Source: JBAXQQ01 sp037131695 (GTDB lineage: Bacteria > Armatimonadota > Hebobacteria > CAIYQO01). From it: a stretch of DNA of 64,000 bases. The stretch covers positions 3,524 to 67,523 of the forward strand of contig CAZWZF010000022.1 in the NCBI GenBank assembly GCA_964638715.1, given 5' to 3'. The position numbers and the translations under genes are program-made. A model generated the notes under the pieces. It ran no database searches. It was given only the letters and a program-made list of their open reading frames with translations, and was not told where the DNA came from. Shown here piece after piece: positions 60,404 to 64,000 of this stretch (within the stretch, counting starts at the first letter, position 1; every line of letters begins with the position of its first letter).

Positions 60404-62551
60404 TTAATTCCCCGCATTTTTCCGTGCTTCCAGCACGTCAAGGAAAGCTTCCAACCGCGTTGCCATCCCAGCTTCACCGGATTGTTCTGATACTACATAA
60501 GTCAGCACCGGTATGTCCAGCGACTCGCTGGCAGATACTATTATATTCTGCGCGACTATCTCCGGCATACAGGTGAATGGAAATATGTGAATAACGCCAT
60601 CAATATCTTCTTTCGACGCCAGCACCACATCTCCTACCGACTCTAAACCATGCCCGCCAACTGGTGACGCCAACCATCCTTCTGCCGCTTTTTGCGATTC
60701 CATGCGCTGCTGGCGCGACTTCCCCTGCCCCAACACGTGGTCATCATACCACCCCATTACACTGTGCCGGCAATCTACCAGCACCCGATGCGGCATAGCC
60801 GTAGCTATCCAGCGTTCCAGGTAATTTGTCGCTTCCTGTTCCAATAATACCCAAATCTCGCCGGTCAACCGCACTTTCAATGGATTAGTCTCGGATTTTG
60901 GGACAAACGCAATCTCCAGGTAAGCTTGTTTGGCAAATGATTTCAGGTCATCTTTGCTGGATATCTGGCGCAAACGGGTAAAATATTTCTTCAGCAATTC
61001 ATCACCGGCACCACGAACATCTTCATAAGCACGCAATTCCCGCACCATTTCAACGATTTTATCGGCGGTTCTTATTTTATCCAGCGAAAACAGGAATGAT
61101 GGTATTAATTTATGCCAGGGAGCATTATTAGATAATATTGAGATATTTTTAATAAATGACGGCAATTTCTCAGTCAAAGGTAAAAACGAGTCTGCCACTA
61201 CCATATCGAATTGCCTGCCGGTTCTTCGCAACAGCAACTCCTGTATCTGTCCGTACCAGCCAAGCCTGCAAAGTCCCTTGCCACCCACCATTAAGATAGT
61301 GTTTGCGCCATTATCCAGCAAGTTTTGCATTTGTCCCAGCGTACTAACGAATGGAAAACAGGCGAATTCGGGGGCAAGATCGCGTCCTAGTTCAATTATT
61401 TCAGTCGAGGTGCGCGGTGCGGTTATATAATCTACTCCCATATCAGCAAAAAATGAATCAAAACCAATATCGACATGTCCCATTGAGGGATAACCCACGA
61501 CCCGTTTCTCTATATGTATCGGCACTACTTTGCTTTCTGACGGTTCGCTGTCAAATGGCGCGGTATCTATAAATGCTTCTAAACGGGTCAATATTCCAGC
61601 TTCGCCAGTATGCTCATCTATAATCAGGTTCAACAATGGTATTCCAGCATCCTCTGCTGCCCCGGTCAAATATGGTTCAGTCACCAGTGATGTGCCGCAC
61701 CCAAAAGCGGTAACATTTATCACTTTCTCAACCTTTCCGCTATTTATCAGGTGCAGTCCGGCTCCCAATACCTGGCGTTCCAGATGCCACAAATGGTCGT
61801 CAGCATCGGGGATATGCTCAACTGCTTTGTCTATTTTACTCTGACTCACCATTTCCGGGGTAATGATAATCGCGCGGGGATTTATATAGTCAGCTATCAC
61901 CCGGCAAACTTTATCGTAAATCAAATATGGCTGGCCTAATATAGCGATGCGGGGAGCATCTTCATCAAGGTCGTTATTTAGGAATGTTCGGGTGTTAAAC
62001 CATAGATCAACTGGAGATATTCGCGCTTCTACGCAGCGGGATACATCTAAATCAAGGTCGAATAATGCGGATGCCAACAGTTTTTTCAGATATCGAGGAT
62101 TATGCTGCCCAAACTTGGCGGCTACCGCTTCTATTTGCCGCACCATTTTTCCCGGTTCTTCGGTAATATCAATGGTTGGCATTAATACCCGACTGCTTAC
62201 TAAACCCAATGCGTGAAAAACCATATCCGGCGCGCCAATCGCCTTGGGACAGCACGGATTGCCAAATACCGAGGTGATTCGCGGCAGCCAGATAAAATGC
62301 ACATTTCCCTTGCGCTGCAGCCATCGAACATGGGCAAACAACTGCTTCACCGGCAGACAAGGCTCATCTGTGGGACAGGTATGTAAATACTCCATCACAT
62401 CAGCATTGCTCTGCGGCGACACCACTACCTCAACCCCCAATCCTTCCAGCAAAGTACGAAAAAACGGGTATAAATGGTAATGAGACAGCGCGCGTGGAAC
62501 CCCCACCCGAATAGCAATCCCTCTTTCATTATTCATCTGACTGACTGGCAT
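60404..62551 (-). CDS. DUF2229 / acyl-CoA dehydratase activase-related large protein
   Basis: 715 residues. It begins with the DUF2229 signature IRVGVPRALSHYHLYPFFRTLLEGLG, then CPTDEPCLPVKQLFAHV and FGNPCCPK, giving cysteines that could bind an iron-sulfur cluster. The later half has DIGFDSFFADMG, EFACFPFVSTLGQM and ends with a HgdB-like ASESLDIPVLTYVVSEQSGEAGMATRLEAF. A SGEAG-type motif also occurs mid-protein (DEHTGEAGILTRLEAF), so the protein seems to contain two related modules. In many anaerobes this domain is fused to HgdC-like ATPases. Here the ATPase is a separate gene 6 bases downstream. The physiological substrate is unknown. Confidence 0.85.
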   Translation of the reverse strand: MPVSQMNNERGIAIRVGVPRALSHYHLYPFFRTLLEGLGVEVVVSPQSNADVMEYLHTCPTDEPCLPVKQLFAHVRWLQRKGNVHFIWLPRITSVFGNPCCPKAIGAPDMVFHALGLVSSRVLMPTIDITEEPGKMVRQIEAVAAKFGQHNPRYLKKLLASALFDLDLDVSRCVEARISPVDLWFNTRTFLNNDLDEDAPRIAILGQPYLIYDKVCRVIADYINPRAIIITPEMVSQSKIDKAVEHIPDADDHLWHLERQVLGAGLHLINSGKVEKVINVTAFGCGTSLVTEPYLTGAAEDAGIPLLNLIIDEHTGEAGILTRLEAFIDTAPFDSEPSESKVVPIHIEKRVVGYPSMGHVDIGFDSFFADMGVDYITAPRTSTEIIELGRDLAPEFACFPFVSTLGQMQNLLDNGANTILMVGGKGLCRLGWYGQIQELLLRRTGRQFDMVVADSFLPLTEKLPSFIKNISILSNNAPWHKLIPSFLFSLDKIRTADKIVEMVRELRAYEDVRGAGDELLKKYFTRLRQISSKDDLKSFAKQAYLEIAFVPKSETNPLKVRLTGEIWVLLEQEATNYLERWIATAMPHRVLVDCRHSVMGWYDDHVLGQGKSRQQRMESQKAAEGWLASPVGGHGLESVGDVVLASKEDIDGVIHIFPFTCMPEIVAQNIIVSASESLDIPVLTYVVSEQSGEAGMATRLEAFLDVLEARKNAGN

Positions 62552-62664
62552 ACCTAATAATATGTTTATATTTCAAGAAAGGCAAGTGAAACAGATAATA
62601 GATAACACCACTTTAATTAAATTAAATTCAGGTTCACTTGTGATAAATTATCTTTAGTTAATTA

Positions 62665-63816
62665 TCATTTTTTCTTTAGATATACATTCAGCAATGCCAG
62701 AATTCTGTCACTTCCAGGTACTTTGTTTTTCACGTTTTCATTCGCGTAATCAAGCGGCAGTTTGCCATCGATATCTTTGGTATCAAGACTAATCCCTTTA
62801 TCCAACAGCATTTTCACCAATTCAATATCACTTGAAATAATCGCAAAATTGATTACCGACTTATTATACAGCGCGTCAGCATCTTTATTAATTTTTTTCG
62901 TCGCCAACATTTTAGTACGGTTTTTCACCGTCATTGGCATTGTCTTTTCATCGATAAGACCGTCATTAAACTTTTCATCTTCTAAATATTTATAAACATA
63001 GGTAAAATGATCAACTAACTCTTTATTAGCAGCATTATCTTCAATTGCGAAATTCAACCAGGCTGTCAGCATCCATAAGAATTTATTGTATGAAGGTGTT
63101 TGTCCCCAATGAATTAACTTTGATTTTTCTGGATAAGCTGTTGATACACTCTTAATAGCTATAAAATATATTCCTGTTTTTTTTATTTCATCATTACTTG
63201 ACATTCCGACTAATTGAACAGATGCGTCTTTATATATATCGCATATTTCTTTAAAATGTTTGTTATTAATAAATCTTGTTATATCAAAATCTATTATATA
63301 TTTTAAATGTTCTTTTGCCTTATTATATTTATCTTTATTACTTGATTTTAATATAGAATTTACAATATTATTATGGTAATTAAACATCTTCAAAGTAGAT
63401 TCTGCTTCAATATTTAATAACAAATTTTCTTCAATAGGTACAAACTCATCTGGAATTGGCATTTCATAACATAGCGAATCTCTTTCAAGCATCAATTCAA
63501 ATAAGTAATTATCTGAAAATTTATATTTATCCATCATAACTTGATAAAATTTTATATAAGATTTCCTACCATCAATAATTCCCATTTCCTTAATTATCAT
63601 TTTAGAGACAATTATATAATCATTCTCGTAATCAAGTTCTGGTTCTTTAGATATAAAATCTATCACTCTTTCACTCATAATTTTAACATCATCTGCAGTC
63701 TTCATTTTACTTATTGCTGATAATATTTCATCTCTCGAGACCTGATCCGCGTTAGTTGAAATAGAAACTGTAACAATTATTAGCAGGAATGCAAATAGTA
63801 ATAATATTTTATTCAT
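62665..63816 (-). CDS. Exported protein with C-terminal ankyrin-type repeats
   Basis: 383 residues. Signal peptide MNKILLLFAFLLIIVTVSISTNA. The central 230 residues are helical, Lys/Asp-rich and not recognised. The C-terminal end has ankyrin-type units (DADALYNKSVINFAIISSDIELVKMLLDKGISLDTKDIDGKLPLDYANENV), with the G-x-LPLDYA variant of the TPLH motif. The coding DNA is AT-rich. AAGGATAA precedes the ATG. It stands alone, at the right edge of the window. The 184 bases after it (63817-64000) show no gene. Confidence 0.7.
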   Translation of the reverse strand: MNKILLLFAFLLIIVTVSISTNADQVSRDEILSAISKMKTADDVKIMSERVIDFISKEPELDYENDYIIVSKMIIKEMGIIDGRKSYIKFYQVMMDKYKFSDNYLFELMLERDSLCYEMPIPDEFVPIEENLLLNIEAESTLKMFNYHNNIVNSILKSSNKDKYNKAKEHLKYIIDFDITRFINNKHFKEICDIYKDASVQLVGMSSNDEIKKTGIYFIAIKSVSTAYPEKSKLIHWGQTPSYNKFLWMLTAWLNFAIEDNAANKELVDHFTYVYKYLEDEKFNDGLIDEKTMPMTVKNRTKMLATKKINKDADALYNKSVINFAIISSDIELVKMLLDKGISLDTKDIDGKLPLDYANENVKNKVPGSDRILALLNVYLKKK

Positions 63817-64000
63817 TTCATTATCCTTATGATTTTCGTTCGCTTTAATTGACCGGTGGTGTAATTAAAGCTGATACTGGTAATCTGGTGACAGACTACT
63901 CAATTGCCGTTTAATCATAATTCCTTTCAATACTTTAGAATTTATGAGGCTTTTGCAAAACCCCTTAAATTTTTAATCTAATTTTTAAAAACTACCCATT

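Overview
The window looks like chromosomal DNA from an uncultured, probably anaerobic bacterium of the Lentisphaerota or a neighbouring PVC lineage. This is inferred from gene content and is not proven. The pointers are several UroD-family and Gfo/Idh/MocA proteins, a heparinase II/III-type protein, an IspD-IspF fusion next to a YacL-type PIN/TRAM protein, and 2-hydroxyacyl-CoA dehydratase activase genes. A run of 100 N (51036-51135) shows that this is scaffolded draft sequence.

Layout. 1-4.6 kb: the end of a cluster of three cobalamin-binding radical SAM proteins and a SAM methyltransferase, transcribed rightwards and cut by the left edge. 4.7-12.5 kb: a leftward type I restriction-modification operon (hsdR, hsdM, a YhcG/DUF1016 nuclease, hsdS) with an AT-rich unknown gene at its end. 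A 35-bp repeat flanks the DUF1016 gene, which also carries two palindromes inside its coding sequence. 12.6-20.9 kb: a catabolic district with two UroD-like proteins, a carbon-nitrogen hydrolase, a beta-propeller glycosidase-like protein, two Gfo/Idh/MocA dehydrogenases and a sugar epimerase-like protein. 21.1-23.2 kb: a receiver/histidine kinase and a receiver-PAS protein. 23.3-27.7 kb: a SIS sugar isomerase, a ferric-reductase-like membrane protein and an MrfA-type helicase.

27.8-34.5 kb is accessory in character: a secreted trypsin-like/Sel1 protein, the fragment of a second Sel1 tail, a HEPN-motif protein, a UvrD-type helicase, a REP-associated tyrosine transposase (RAYT) surrounded by its own REP palindromes, and a decayed IS4-type transposase. 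34.5-40.2 kb: a heparinase-like protein, an exported phosphodiester glycosidase and a DeoR regulator, with a 170-bp MITE-like palindrome between the last two. 40.2-49.9 kb is largely housekeeping: two tRNA-Val genes, hemerythrin, YacL, IspDF, HPF, an MFS transporter, a GT39-like membrane protein and RecG.

50.0-55.3 kb holds the most distinctive feature. Two tandem paralogous exported proteins share almost identical flanking domains, but their low-complexity cores are different: Gln-rich QYGNQ repeats in one and Asn/Gly/Tyr-rich NNGYNNGY repeats in the other. Their promoter regions share a 12-bp box. 55.5-64 kb: leuS, two small membrane proteins, a 2-hydroxyacyl-CoA dehydratase activase with its large partner, and an exported ankyrin-repeat protein.

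All functional calls come from reading translated sequence and motifs by eye. No database search was run.
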